A stretch of DNA of 64,000 nt from NCBI GenBank assembly GCA_023525715.1, contig CM042015.1, forward strand, positions 88,556,750 to 88,620,749, in the 5' to 3' direction. Below, one piece after another: positions 1-10,223 of the stretch. The translations under genes were made by a program, and so were the position numbers. Positions within the stretch are counted from its first letter, which is position 1. Every line of letters starts with the position of its first letter. Source of the stretch: Cichorium intybus (lineage: Eukaryota > Streptophyta > Magnoliopsida > Asterales > Asteraceae). The notes under the pieces are model-generated. The model was not told the origin of the DNA. It did no database searches and was given only the letters and a program-made list of their open reading frames with translations.

Positions 1-3000
1 GCAAAGACTGGGCATCTCCATGCGGGACTTGATGTTCCGCCTTGACTTGTGCACAAATGACACACTTGGAGATGTACTTAGCTATCCTCTTCTTCATTCT
101 AGGCCACCAGTACTGTTTTTTCAGATCTTGATAAGTCTTGGTACTCCCTGGATGTATAGAATACTTTGACTTATGCGACTCTTCTAGAATCAGCTTTCTC
201 AAACCTCCTGCTTTCGGTACCCAAATGCGGTTCTTGAAAGTCTTCAACCCTTGACTGTTGGTTTCAAACTGCATGTCTTTTCCTAGTTTTTCATCTTTCA
301 GGTCTCCACTTTCTTCAACTTTCTGTTGAGCTGCTTTAATTTGCTCTATAATACTGGACACTAGCTCTATACGCATCGATCTTGCCTTGATTCTTTTCTC
401 AGGAGCTTTTCTACTCAATGCATCTGCTACTACATTTGCTTTACCTGGATGGTATACAATGTCGCAATCATAGTCACTGATCAACTCTAGCCATCTGCTC
501 TGTCTCATGTTCAACTCTTTTTGAGTGAACACATACTGTAAACTTTTGTGATCGGTGAATAGTTTGCACTTTGTTCCATACAAGTAATGTCTCCAAATCT
601 TCAAGGCAAATACGATCGCTGCAAGCTCTAGATCATGGGTTGTGTACTTTTTCTCTGGATCTTTCAACTGTCTGGAAGCGTATGCTATAACCTTCCCTCT
701 CTGCATCAATACACAGCCAAGCCCCCGATGCGAGGCATCGCTGTATACTTCAAAGTCTTCTGTCCCATCTGGTAACGTAAGGACTGGCGCGTTACACAAC
801 TTTTCTTTTAATGTAGCGAAAGCTCTTTCTTGTTCTTCTTGCCATCTAAATTTCTCCTCTTTCCGGGTTAGTCGTGTAAGTGGCACAACTATACGGGAGA
901 AATCTTGAATAAATCTCCGATAATACCCGGCAAGTCCGAGAAAACTTCTGACTTCTGTTGGCGTCTTGGGTGGCTCCCATTTCATCACTGCTTCAACTTT
1001 TGCTGGGTCAACTTTTATACCTTGGATAGAAACAACATGTCCAAGGAACTGCACCTCTCGCATCCAAAACTCGCACTTGGAGAACTTTGCATATAGCTGT
1101 TCTCGCCTCAAAGTCTCAAGCACTGTTCGCAAGTGACTCGCATGCTCTTCCTTGTTCTTTGAGTATATCAGTATGTCATCTATGAACACTATAACAAACC
1201 GGTCTAGAAATGGTTTACAGACTCGATTCATTAAGTCCATAAACACCGCTGGTGCATTGGTAAGACCGAATGGCATCACTAAGAACTCGTAATGCCCGTA
1301 TCGGGTACGGAACGCTGTCTTCTCCACATCACTTTCTTTCACTCTGACTTGGTGATAACCCGATCTCAAGTCAATCTTGGAAAAATAATCTGCACCTTGT
1401 AGCTGATCAAACAAATCGTCTATTCTGGGCAACGGGTAACGGTTCTTGATTGTAATCTTGTTCAATTCTCTGTAATCAATGCACATTCGCATTGATCCAT
1501 CTTTCTTCTTTACAAACAGAACTGGAGCACCCCACGGAGAAGAACTAGGCCTAATAAAGCCTTTATCTAGTAACTCCTGCAACTGGGACATTAATTCCCG
1601 CATCTCTGTTGGTGCTAACCGGTACGGTGCTCGTGCTATTGGGGAAGCTCCTGGAACAAGATCTATTCGGAACTCAACTTGCCTTTCTGGTGGCAAGCCT
1701 GGTAACTCATCTGGGAAAACTTCTGGGAATTCTTTTACTACTTCTATGTCTTTATATGTCTGTTTTACTTTGTCTTCAGTCATCACATAAGCCAGGTATG
1801 ATACACACCCTTTCCTGATACACCTTCGAGCTTTTGCCACACTAATGAGACTTGGCACATGCTTGCTTCTTTCTCCATATACGTACACTTTAGCTCCTAG
1901 GGTTTTTACAGACACCCTCTTCTGTCCACAGGCTATCTTCGCGTCATTGGCACCAAGCCAATCCATCCCAATTATCACATCAAAGGACTTAATTCCAATG
2001 GGAAGAAGATTAAGTTGAAACTTCTTGCCATTGATATCAAGTTCACAATTTCGGTACATGTGCTGAACTTCGACAAATTTTCCATCCGCTACTTCCACTT
2101 CAAAAACCATGTCTAACAATTCTAACGGGACTCTCAATCGGGCTCCAAATCCATGGGACACGAACGAATATGTAGAACCGGAATCAAACAACACATATGC
2201 AGGTGTTGAGTTGATCAGTAGTATACCTGAGACAACATCGTGGGTCTCCTTTGCCTCCTCCCGAGTGATCTGGAAAGCTCGGGTCTTCACTTTTTGTGGC
2301 TCTGTCTTTTTCTGGGCTATAGATACCATGGTCTCTCCTCCTTTGTTTGGGCAATTGGAACTGTAATGCTCAATCTGGTGGCACGAATAACACTCCACTT
2401 CACTAGCTTTCTTTGCCTTGCAGTCTTTCATTTTGTGACCAAATCCGCCACAGTTGAAACAGGCACTGGACCCCGCACGGCACTCGCCACTATGTTCTCT
2501 TCCGCACTTTTCACACCTTCTTACACTCCCCTGTCGAGTCTGACTTGAAATTGTTTTCCCTTTCTTCTTTGAATTCCCGCTGCTACTAACTGTCTTTCTT
2601 TTGTCACTGAAGCTAGGTCTTTCATCATTTCTACGTTTTCCAACATCCTCCACGTTTCGGGCAGCAATGATAACCCCGTCTAAAGTATCTACTTTCTTTA
2701 CTTCTAACTCATAATTCCATGGTAACCCCCGAACATAACGATTGATTCGGGACCGCTCGCTGGGATAGGATTCCCCCACGAAAGGCAGCATGTCACAGAA
2801 CCTCTTGGTATATTCGTCAATCGATGAGTCTCCTTTCTTTATCGTCAAGAAATCTTCGTTCATCTTCTCTAGATCTCTCGTGGGACAGAATTTATCTTTG
2901 AGACACGAGACAAACTCCGCCCACGACCAACCATACACAACGTCTTTCCCCAAACTTTCGTATTTGGTATTCCACCACACTAAAGCATCATCTTTCAACT

Positions 3001-3445
3001 GCCGGGACGCATAATTGACTTGGTCTTCCTTACTACATTTACTAGCTTACATCACCTGTTCGATTTCCCGGATCCATCTCATTGTCACCTTCGGCTCAAA
3101 ACTGCCGAGGTATTCTGGCGGTTTACAAGCCATGAAGGACTTAAAGGAACAGCCCTTCTCCTTCCTTCTATTTTCTCCGCTGGCTTCTTCCTCGGTCGTC
3201 TTTTTAGAGACTTCTTGTGAAGAATGGGCACTTGGTTTACCCATTCGGCTATCGATAATGTTATTCACATCTTGCTTTAGCTCATTTCATAAATTATTGA
3301 TCAGGTACTGAATTGCTTCCATAGTGACAGGTTGTGGTGGTGGGTTTGGCTCAGCCCCATCATTTCGAATAACATGTCCGGGTCCACTTCCTCTTGAAGA
3401 AGTGTGACTGCCCTCACCCCTGTCAGCTTGTCTTTCGCCTTCCAT
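1..3445 (-). pseudogene. gypsy gag-pol polyprotein with two nonsense codons in gag
   Basis: One reading frame runs from ATG at 3445-3443 to base 1. In order it shows gag (including KPPEYLGSFEPKVTMRWI), CCHC knuckles (CFNCGGFGHKMKDC near 2460-2420, CYSCHQIEHYSSNC near 2395-2350), protease active site LFDSGS (codon for Asp at 2185-2183), RT with FIDDILIYSK near 1186-1157, RNase H beginning FEVYSDAS near 755, and the HHCC zinc-binding start of integrase (CVICAQ near 66-49). I checked frame at protease, RT and integrase and it is the same as gag. Two in-frame stops break gag: TGA at 3289-3287 and TAA at 3049-3047. Downstream of 3047 the frame appears open to the edge. Catalytic residues of protease and RT are kept, so decay looks recent. 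Confidence 0.88.
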
Positions 3446-3668
3446 TACTATATAGATAAACAAAATATCTGTTTAATACGCAATTCTATATAGTATTTCA
3501 TAAGCGGTAGCATGTTATCTCCTTATCTTGACTGCACTTTATAGCAGTCATACTCACTCTATAACTTCTATAAGTCTAAGTGTACCTCTATATTAATAAG
3601 GCAACTTACTACTACTCTTGCTAGTTTAAGCCTAGGATGGTATTCCAACCTAATTCGCTTAAACTATG

Positions 3669-3680
3669 GCTCTGATACCA
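3669..3680 (-). other. Primer binding site of the gypsy element
   Basis: The minus strand reads TGGTATCAGAGC four bases inside the 5' LTR. It is complementary to the 3' end of plant initiator methionine tRNA, the usual primer for these elements. Confidence 0.9.
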
Positions 3681-4860
3681 AAACTGTAACACCCCTTTTC
3701 TCAAACCATATTTTAATATAGTTTATATTACAAAAACATTACACAACTGGTGACTATGAAAGAGTCACTTAATTTTTTTTTTACAAACTTTATTCTTAAG
3801 GGGTTATTACAGACTCAATACCGAAAACCATAATTTAAACTTACAGTATTTACACTGGTCCCAACTTCAACTCCCGCTCCTTTTACCTAAGTACATAGCA
3901 TTTAAAAATAATAAACGTGAGACATAAAGCCTCGTGAGTAATATGGGTTTAGACCCAAAATATTTCTACTCAAACTTGAATTAATAACAAGTAAACTGAT
4001 AAACTGCTGAAATCTTGTTTTCAAAATAAGTCTCAAATCTCTTTGCTTTCCTGTAATTAAAACTCAAAAACATTTTCTTTCTCAGAAACTGCTTCTTACT
4101 TCAAGACTGATTTTGACATCTTAGTTCACACAAGGAACTTCTTTCAAAATACTTTGTAAACTATACTTTCTATTTTAAATCTGCTTGAAACACTTAGCTC
4201 TTGTATAGAGCTACTTTAAAACTATTTTCCAAACTTTAGTATTTGCAAACATTTGGAAATCTTATTTTTCTGAAAATATCATTTTGCTATGTGCTATAGA
4301 AATCCTTATAAAACTCACCTTGATTCTGTTACGGTTTACTAAGCTTCACGTACGCCTTTTCCTTTCCCGTGCTCAATGGTATTTGAAGCACCTCCTACAT
4401 ATTTCACATATATATATTCTTAATTAATAAGTATGTACTATAACTGTTTCTATAGCTTAAGAGTCTCTTATGACACAACTTCGGGTTATAACAAATGTAT
4501 AACCATTAATAAACTCGTTTTATAATTTTCTCTGAAATACGCGTATTTTGCTACAGTACCCCCGAGGGGTCGTATTTCAGTTCCAACACTTTTCCATGAA
4601 GTCTTATGCTATATTAGACTTGTGTTTCAAGTTTGAAGTCAATTGGACAAGTCTAGCTCAAGTTCCAAAAATCAAGTTTTAACATAAACTTCATATTTGG
4701 CCACTGCCGCTACAGTGGTTTTTCCGCAGGGTCGGATTACGAATTTGAAAATTTCCTATATGTTTTCATACCATTTTAAGGCTATGGTAAAAATTTCAGA
4801 CTAAACGGACATGCCTAGCTATGGTTTCTAACTTTTGAAGTCCCTGTCCAGAGGACGCAC

Positions 4861-4895
4861 TGCGCCTAGAACTAGGCGCACTGCGCCTAGGCGCA
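4861..4895. repeat. GC-rich palindrome pair in the gypsy LTR
   Basis: Bases 4861-4880 form two 9-bp arms (TGCGCCTAG and CTAGGCGCA) around AA, and 4882-4895 is a perfect 14-bp palindrome TGCGCCTAGGCGCA. More CGCACTG/CGCCTGG copies follow to 4935. This patch is far more GC-rich than the rest of the LTR. Confidence 0.8.
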
Positions 4896-5437
4896 CCCCG
4901 CCTGGAACCTGGGCGCACTGCGTCTGGCGCCTGGGCAGGGTTCCAGATCAGTCGCGATTTGGCACTGTAGCATGCAGTTTTGACATTTTAAGTCCTTAAT
5001 TCAGTTCTTAATCATATGGGGTTTGTTCCCTGACTAAAACCCTCCATTAATACAAGATTTTTATCCATTAAAATCAATTCAATCAATTAAATGCAGGAAT
5101 TAAAGTTCTTGATCAAAATTGCAAATTCTCAAGAATAGCAATCTACTTCCATGTTCTTGAGTTATGTTCTTAACTAATGACTTATTGGAAGTATTAGCCA
5201 CTTAAACCACATGATTCGTAACTGAAATTTCAGTTTCAATTCGACCCAAGAACCAAATCAAGAATACACCCAAAACTTAGGTTAGAACAAAGAAAATCTT
5301 ACCTTTCAAGGCTTGGAATCACCAATTCCAACCTTAATTCCTTGCTAGATCTTCCAGAAATTCTTCTTCTCTCTTGCTCTCTCTCGCTCTCTCTCGAATC
5401 TTCTGCAAGCTTCTGGGAAATTAGAGTAATAACTCTC

Positions 5438-5447
5438 TTATTTATAT
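5438..5447 (-). promoter_or_regulatory. Candidate TATA box in the gypsy LTR
   Basis: The minus strand reads TATATAAATAAG, about 330 bp into the LTR, followed by a GA-rich leader. Position and leader fit an LTR promoter; the start site itself cannot be seen. Confidence 0.45.
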
Positions 5448-5773
5448 AATTAATGTTTATAAAACATTTACATTTTAGTCCCCAAGCTTTTCTCTTTTCT
5501 ACAAAAATTGTCCTAAGACCCATAACTTTGCAACCAAAGTTCCATTAACTTCTAACTTGACATTTTCTTGACAATTTGGTCATTTCCATGTCAAATGACC
5601 ATTTTGCCCTTTTTGGTCAAGTTTCACTACTCACACGATAAAACTCCAAATTTCACATAAACTTTTATTTCTTGTCATATTATTTTTACAAATACATATT
5701 ATTTTTCATAATAGTCTTATAACATGTCAAAAGACCGTTTTACCCTTTTACAACTTTTTCGCGGGTTCTTACA

Positions 5774-7000
5774 GCTTTCCTAAATGGTGAGCTTGAGGAA
5801 GAGATTTTCATGCAACAACCTGAAGGTTTTGTAGTTCCTGGCAAGGAGGACTACGTATGTAAATTGAAGAAATCTCTCTATGGCCTCAAGCAGTCTCCTA
5901 GACAATGGTACAAGAGGTTTGATTCTTTCATGACCAGTCACAAATTCAGCAGGTGCACCTATGATAGCTGCGTTTATTTCAAGAAAGGTGACGATGGTTC
6001 AAAGATCTACTTACTCTTGTACGTGGATGACATGTTGATTGCAGCAAAAGATATGAAGGAGATTCAGAAGTTAAAAGACCAGTTGAAAGACCAGTTGAAA
6101 GCTGATTTTGAAATGAAGGATTTAAGAGCTGCCAAGAAAAATTTAGGTATGGAAATTGTTCGTGACAGGAAGTCTAGGATCTTGCATCTTTCTCAAAAAG
6201 GTTACATTGAGAAAGTCCTAAGACGTTTTAATATGCATGAAGCAAAGCCTGTCAACACACCTTTTGCAGCTCATTTCAAGTTATCATCCGCTTTAAGTCC
6301 TACTACTGAGACTGATATGGAGTACATGGCACGCGTACCATACTCTAGTGCTGTTGGATCTTTGATGTATGCTATGATCTGCACACGTCCTGATTTGGCT
6401 TATGCAGTTAGCATGGTTAGTAGATATATGGCGAACCCGAGAAGAGAACATTGGAAAGCAGTACAGTGGATCTTACGTTATCTATGCGGTACGTCTTCTA
6501 TGTGTCTACGCTATGGACAATCTAACACTGGGGTGGTTGGATATGTTGATTCAGATTTTGGCAAAGACTTGGATAAACGAAGATCCATTACAGGGTATGT
6601 GTTTACACTAAACGGTTGTGCTATTAGTTGGAAAGCCCAACTACAGTCTACAGTTGCACTGTCTTCTACAGAGGCAGAATATATGGTGATTACAGAAGCA
6701 GTTAAGGAAGATATTTGGTTGAAGGGATTGTTTAGAGAACTCGATGATAGAATAAAGGTTACCACTGTATTCTGTGATAATCAAAGTGCTATCTTCTTGA
6801 GTAAAGATCAGATGTTTCATGACCGTACAAAGCACATTGATATTAGTTATCATTTTGTGTGTGATATCATTGAAAAAGGTGATTGCGTCATAGAAAAGAT
6901 CGATACAGATTATAATCCCGCTGATGTGTTCACTAAAAGTCTTCCAATAGCCAAGTTCAAACTATGTTTGGACTTAATGGGTATTTCTGATCGCAGTTGA
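5774..7000 (+). CDS. copia RT and RNase H, 5'-truncated by the gypsy insertion
   Basis: The open frame starts at the cut (AFLNGELEEEIFMQQPEGF) and runs 408 codons without a stop. Landmarks are KKSLYGLKQSPRQWY, the RT active site LLLYVDDMLIAAK, LMYAMICTRPDLAYAVS, then the RNase H motifs SSTEAEYM, DNQSAI and TKHIDISYHF, and the C-terminal ADVFTKSLP. Motif wording is closest to the Tnt1/Tork group. A 15-base direct duplication at about 6073-6103 repeats residues KDQLKDQLK. The stop sits 160 bp before the 3' LTR, as expected. It lacks gag, protease, integrase and the start of RT, so it is a remnant although this part is undamaged. Confidence 0.9.
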   Translation, partial: AFLNGELEEEIFMQQPEGFVVPGKEDYVCKLKKSLYGLKQSPRQWYKRFDSFMTSHKFSRCTYDSCVYFKKGDDGSKIYLLLYVDDMLIAAKDMKEIQKLKDQLKDQLKADFEMKDLRAAKKNLGMEIVRDRKSRILHLSQKGYIEKVLRRFNMHEAKPVNTPFAAHFKLSSALSPTTETDMEYMARVPYSSAVGSLMYAMICTRPDLAYAVSMVSRYMANPRREHWKAVQWILRYLCGTSSMCLRYGQSNTGVVGYVDSDFGKDLDKRRSITGYVFTLNGCAISWKAQLQSTVALSSTEAEYMVITEAVKEDIWLKGLFRELDDRIKVTTVFCDNQSAIFLSKDQMFHDRTKHIDISYHFVCDIIEKGDCVIEKIDTDYNPADVFTKSLPIAKFKLCLDLMGISDRS

Positions 7001-7160
7001 TCCTGATTAGGCTCGTGGTGGAGGAAGTATTTCATTTTTCAGGATCAATTTTCTCTATATGGTGATTGCAGTTTCTTATGGAGTTTTGAAGTTTGAAAAG
7101 TTTTTGGTTTTATCAAATGGGTATACAAGTTTTGTTCTATTTTGAAGTCAAGGTGGAGAT

Positions 7161-7668
7161 TGTGAAGTATGAATTCAAAATTCAAAGCTAAAACTTCAAA
7201 TTCAAAGTTGGCATGGCTGCTTATTATCCTTGCAGCCCATGTGATGAAGATTTTCTCAAAGATGGCATGCAAGACTTTATTTTAAAATGAGTTTCTTTTC
7301 TAATATGGCATGTAAACATTTCCTATAAATAGGATAGGAAATCATTTGCAAAAATCATCTCACACCACACCAAAAACATATTCTCTTCTTATTCATCTTC
7401 TTATTAATACATAAGAGTTATAATCTCTTTGTATTTTTATATTTCTCCAAACATTTTGTAAACACCGCAAAGTATATTGAATTGGTTCTCGACTTCCTCA
7501 GCCCGTGATTTTTCCCGATTTGGGTTTTCCACGTAAATCCTCGTGTCTCTATTTTATTTACTTTATTCGTATTTTCGTTGTGATTATTATCGTTTGATAA
7601 TTTTGATCCTATTTCGCATTGAGCTAATATTGTCTAAAGTCAATTCGGATCCGTCGTATTTTACAACA
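7161..7668 (+). repeat. 3' LTR of the Tork-like copia
   Basis: It follows a purine-rich primer tract and starts TGTGAAGTAT. A CCTATAAATAGG promoter core lies at 7322-7333 followed by a leader rich in CA and AAAC. The right boundary is placed at TTTTACAACA where recognisable copia RT sequence of another element resumes. The partner LTR is outside the window. Confidence 0.65.
7324..7331 (+). promoter_or_regulatory. TATA box in the Tork-like LTR
   Basis: TATAAATA about 160 bp into the LTR, in a strong context (CCTATAAATAGGATAGG). This is the likely core promoter of the copia element. Confidence 0.55.
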
Positions 7669-7998
7669 TTCTGGATCTATAAGCAATATACCTTTATCAA
7701 AACATAACTGAAAGCTCTTAATGGCAGGAGTACTAGCTGGTTCAAGCCCACTTAAACCAACATCTGACAAAATATCCAATATATATTTTCTTTGATTTAC
7801 ATACAATCCTTGTTTTAGTCTTGAGTAATTCAACCCCAAGAAAGTAACTTGCTTGGCATAAGTCTTTGATTGTAAACATTTCACGTAGATACCTTTTAAC
7901 TTCATTAATTAGCTCAATGTTAGGACCGGTGATGAGTACATCATCTGCATACACTACTAATGCCATAAAGTCTTTGTCTTCTCCTTTTTGTGAACAAA
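7669..7998 (-). pseudogene. Old copia RT fragment
   Basis: The minus strand encodes VVYADDVLITGPN, the copia RT active-site region, followed after a frameshift by QVTFLGLNYSR, PASTPAIKSF and DKGILLIDPE. Two frames are needed to follow it over 330 bp, so it is degenerate. It is bounded on the left by the Tork-like element and on the right by the truncated receptor-kinase copy. No LTR or other copia domain accompanies it. Confidence 0.75.
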
Positions 7999-8756
7999 CA
8001 ATGAAACCAAAAGATTATGAAACTAAAAGGTAAAAAAGACATTTTACGGAATATACTTCAATTTTGTTAAATCCCGTAAAAGTAAAAGGTAAAATGAAGA
8101 TTTCACATTGTGTAAAGGTAAAAGATAACTTACAAGGACTAAAGATAAGGAAGGTTTGTCATTTCAGGTGAAAGTATTCCACCAATATTATACCACTTGT
8201 GTGTACTACATTACATACACGATAATAATTTAATATATAAATTTGTAACAAACTTTTTATAAAAGTGAATAGAAAAGACATAGCTTTATACATCCTTACG
8301 ACATCACAATTAGTATCCTTTCCAATGTTGCAATCACATTCGATGCTAGAGTTAGCTTTTGTAGATAGTTTTGGGACTTCAAAAATCATATCAAGATTGC
8401 AAGTGTCGCCATTAAACCTCCGGTTTGTTGCATTCATGTAGGCAAGAATTTTTGCAACAGTTGCCACTAGAACAAATTAAAAGAAAAAAAATCACATATT
8501 TTGTTTGATAAATCATTAGATTCAGATTGGTATTTACTTCGCTTTATATCATTTCTCATATTAGGGACATTTAGGAATAATATAAAAAATACAAAATTTC
8601 ATTAATGGTACTTGTAGTTTCATAGTATATCAACTTTAGTCCCTAAATTTTAAACACCTCAAGGATATTCTTGTGGTTTGAAAACTTTTTATAAGTGGTC
8701 CCTCCGCTAGTTTTTTGCTGTTAATTACATAACGGATGAGGTCAAAATGATACATC

Positions 8757-9009
8757 TTGGGCGGGTGCCGGAGAATATGCATCGGTGCAATGGACTTTTT
8801 GCAGAGTGGGTACAACACCATGGTTTGGTAGTGATGCATCGGGTTATACCCATGTGGGGGGAGGTTCCGGGTTCGATCCCGGTTCCAAGCCCCTGTGGGG
8901 GATTTTCTCAGGTGAGGTGGGGGGTTGACACTTTGGAGTGTCAAACAATGAGAGACGGTTGAAAACCCGTCACAAGGTGTTCGACTCCCGCGCCGTTTCC
9001 AAAAAAAAG
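8757..9009 (+). mobile_element. Candidate tRNA-derived SINE inside the MULE
   Basis: A pol III B-box-like GGGTTCGATCCCGG (8869-8882) lies about 50 bp after an A-box-like TGGTTTGGTAG (8821-8831), and the segment ends in A8 at 9001-9008. It does not fold into a full tRNA and no clear target duplication was found, so this is only a candidate. Confidence 0.35.
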
Positions 9010-9278
9010 TTATATCATATTTTTTTCATGCCTTAGACAACGCCATACAAAAAAGATTGCTTTCTGATAATTGTCATACTTTTTTTCATGGATTACGACA
9101 TGAGTAATGGTCTAGAAACTGGGTTTTTTGAGCTCTGAATGGTGGTGGTCGATGGTGGAAGAATGGAGGGGTGGGTGGTGGACATGTTGGAAGGTGGTGA
9201 GTGGTGGTGTTGGAGGCTGTGGTGGTGGACGGTGTTGGCAGCAGTGGTGGACATTATGGTAGTAGACAAGTTAATCGG

Positions 9279-9279
9279 A

Positions 9280-9311
<32 letters not shown>

Positions 9312-9341
9312 TGTGTGTGTGTGTTTGTGTGTGTGTGTGTA
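9279..9341 (+). repeat. GA then GT microsatellite
   Basis: A run of GA repeats (9280-9311) passes directly into GT repeats (9311-9341), following a GGT-rich stretch from 9139. Confidence 0.9.
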
Positions 9342-9684
9342 TCGAAGGGTGGGTGGGAAGGGGTGGGTTTATTAAATTTTAACCAAAATTCCTTAAAAAT
9401 GTATTAAAAGAAAAAAGAAAAGAAACTAAAAGGTAAATATAATAATAATAAATGATATAAAAGTCTTTTTATATTAGTGAAGGACTAATCATGGTACAAA
9501 AAATACTTAGGGGCCATTCATAAATGGTCTCTATTATTGAAAAAACCAATTTACCTTCATTCGTTATGTACTTAACGACGAAAAATTGACGGATGGACCA
9601 TTTGTAAAAATTTCCAAACCACAAAGAGTATCATTGGGGTTTTTAAAAGTTAATTACTAAAGTTGATATTCTGTAAAACTACAG

Positions 9685-9800
9685 AGATCATTTATAAAGT
9701 TTTGTCTATAAAAAATAAACAATATAAAAGCCATTATATTGTAGATCATTTATAAAGTTTTGTCTATAAAAGATAAACAATATAAAAGCCATTATATTAT
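9685..9800. repeat. 58-bp tandem duplication across the MULE right end
   Basis: Two nearly identical units, 9685-9742 and 9743-9800, both start AGATCATTTATAAAG. The first unit contains the MULE right terminus and its target copy, so the duplication came after the insertion. Confidence 0.85.
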
Positions 9801-10223
9801 AGGCAAATTTCTGAATTAACAACTGATTTCAGATTATTTTCTACAATAAAACCAAACAACTTTGAAAAAAAATTTCTATCCGGCCACTTTACCTCCTACA
9901 CTAGGTTTCTTGTTGAATTGTGAGCAAAATACATAAAAGTCAATGTGTTTTGGCACGTGTCTGGGTTAACCGCTAGACTTTGGGTACCTTTTAGGTTAAT
10001 CGCTATATTTATATTTAAGAGGCAAAGATGATATTGAGAAAAAAAAAAACATGTGGTTTTAGTGAAAAAAAATAAAAAGGAGATTAATCCCCCAAAAAGT
10101 ACACAAAATATGGAATTTATGATAGTTATATGTAAACTGTCCAAATATAGAAAGTCAAACTAGTCATAAGTGGATTTTAGAGATCTGGAATAAATCATTA
10201 GATTCAATTACTACCTAGATTTA

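Larger units (their letters stand above)
1..5773 (-). mobile_element. Ty3/gypsy LTR retrotransposon (Tekay-like chromovirus), 5' part, runs off the left edge
   Basis: Read on the minus strand, the element starts with a 2089-bp LTR (5773 down to 3685), then a TGGTATCAGAGC primer site (3680-3669), then gag-pol from 3445 to the window edge. Only the 5' LTR, gag, protease, RT, RNase H and the start of integrase are inside; the rest of integrase, any chromodomain and the 3' LTR lie to the left. The LTR has TG...CA ends. It abuts a copia reading frame exactly at 5773/5774, so the element landed in that copia; the expected 5-bp target copy is GCTTT (5774-5778), with its partner outside the window. 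Gag with CCHC knuckles fused in frame to pol fits Tekay/Del-type chromoviruses; the clade is inferred because the chromodomain is not visible. Confidence 0.9.
3685..5773 (-). repeat. 5' LTR of the gypsy element
   Basis: The LTR starts TGTAAGAACC and ends GGGTGTTACA on the minus strand. Its first about 300 bp on the plus strand (from 3685) closely matches the LTRs of the coding-free element at 47417-57672, and blocks further in (for example TACGCCTTTTCCTTTCCCG near 4350 and CCCCGAGGGGTCGTATTTCA near 4560) also match. This LTR is shorter than its relative (2.1 versus 3.4 kb), lacking a block of about 250 bp equivalent to 48004-48260 and a stretch of roughly 1 kb equivalent to about 49330-50300. 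Confidence 0.9.
5774..7668 (+). mobile_element. Ty1/copia retrotransposon (Tork/Tnt1-like), 3' part
   Basis: The fragment begins mid-codon-frame in the RT where the gypsy element cut it, continues through RNase H to a stop at 7000, then a purine tract (CAAGGTGGAGAT, 7149-7160) and a 3' LTR beginning TGTGAAGTAT at 7161. The 5' half of the copia must lie to the left of the window, beyond the gypsy insertion. On its right it abuts an older copia RT fragment on the opposite strand, so it is itself an insertion. The LTR end at 7668 (TTTTACAACA) is inferred from the junction and could be off by some tens of bases. Confidence 0.85.
8591..9706. mobile_element. Non-autonomous MULE with long terminal inverted repeats
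   Basis: The ends are inverted repeats of roughly 150 bp (left from ACAAAATTTC, containing CAACTTTAGTCCCTAA; right the reverse complement with small changes). The element is flanked by a direct TATAAAAAAT at 8581-8590 and 9707-9716, which fits the 9-10 bp target duplication of Mutator-like elements. The matching intron of the intact gene has no such insert at this spot. The inside has a tRNA-like SINE candidate and a GGT-rich stretch with GA/GT repeats; no transposase is visible. Confidence 0.75.

Noticed and set aside
642..3311. Several plus-strand frames of 60-103 codons across the gypsy element
   Set aside because: They are shadows of the minus-strand gag-pol frame, which has recognisable protease, RT and integrase motifs.
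8820..8900. tRNA gene
   Set aside because: Only box-like sequences are present; no acceptor stem or cloverleaf could be drawn.
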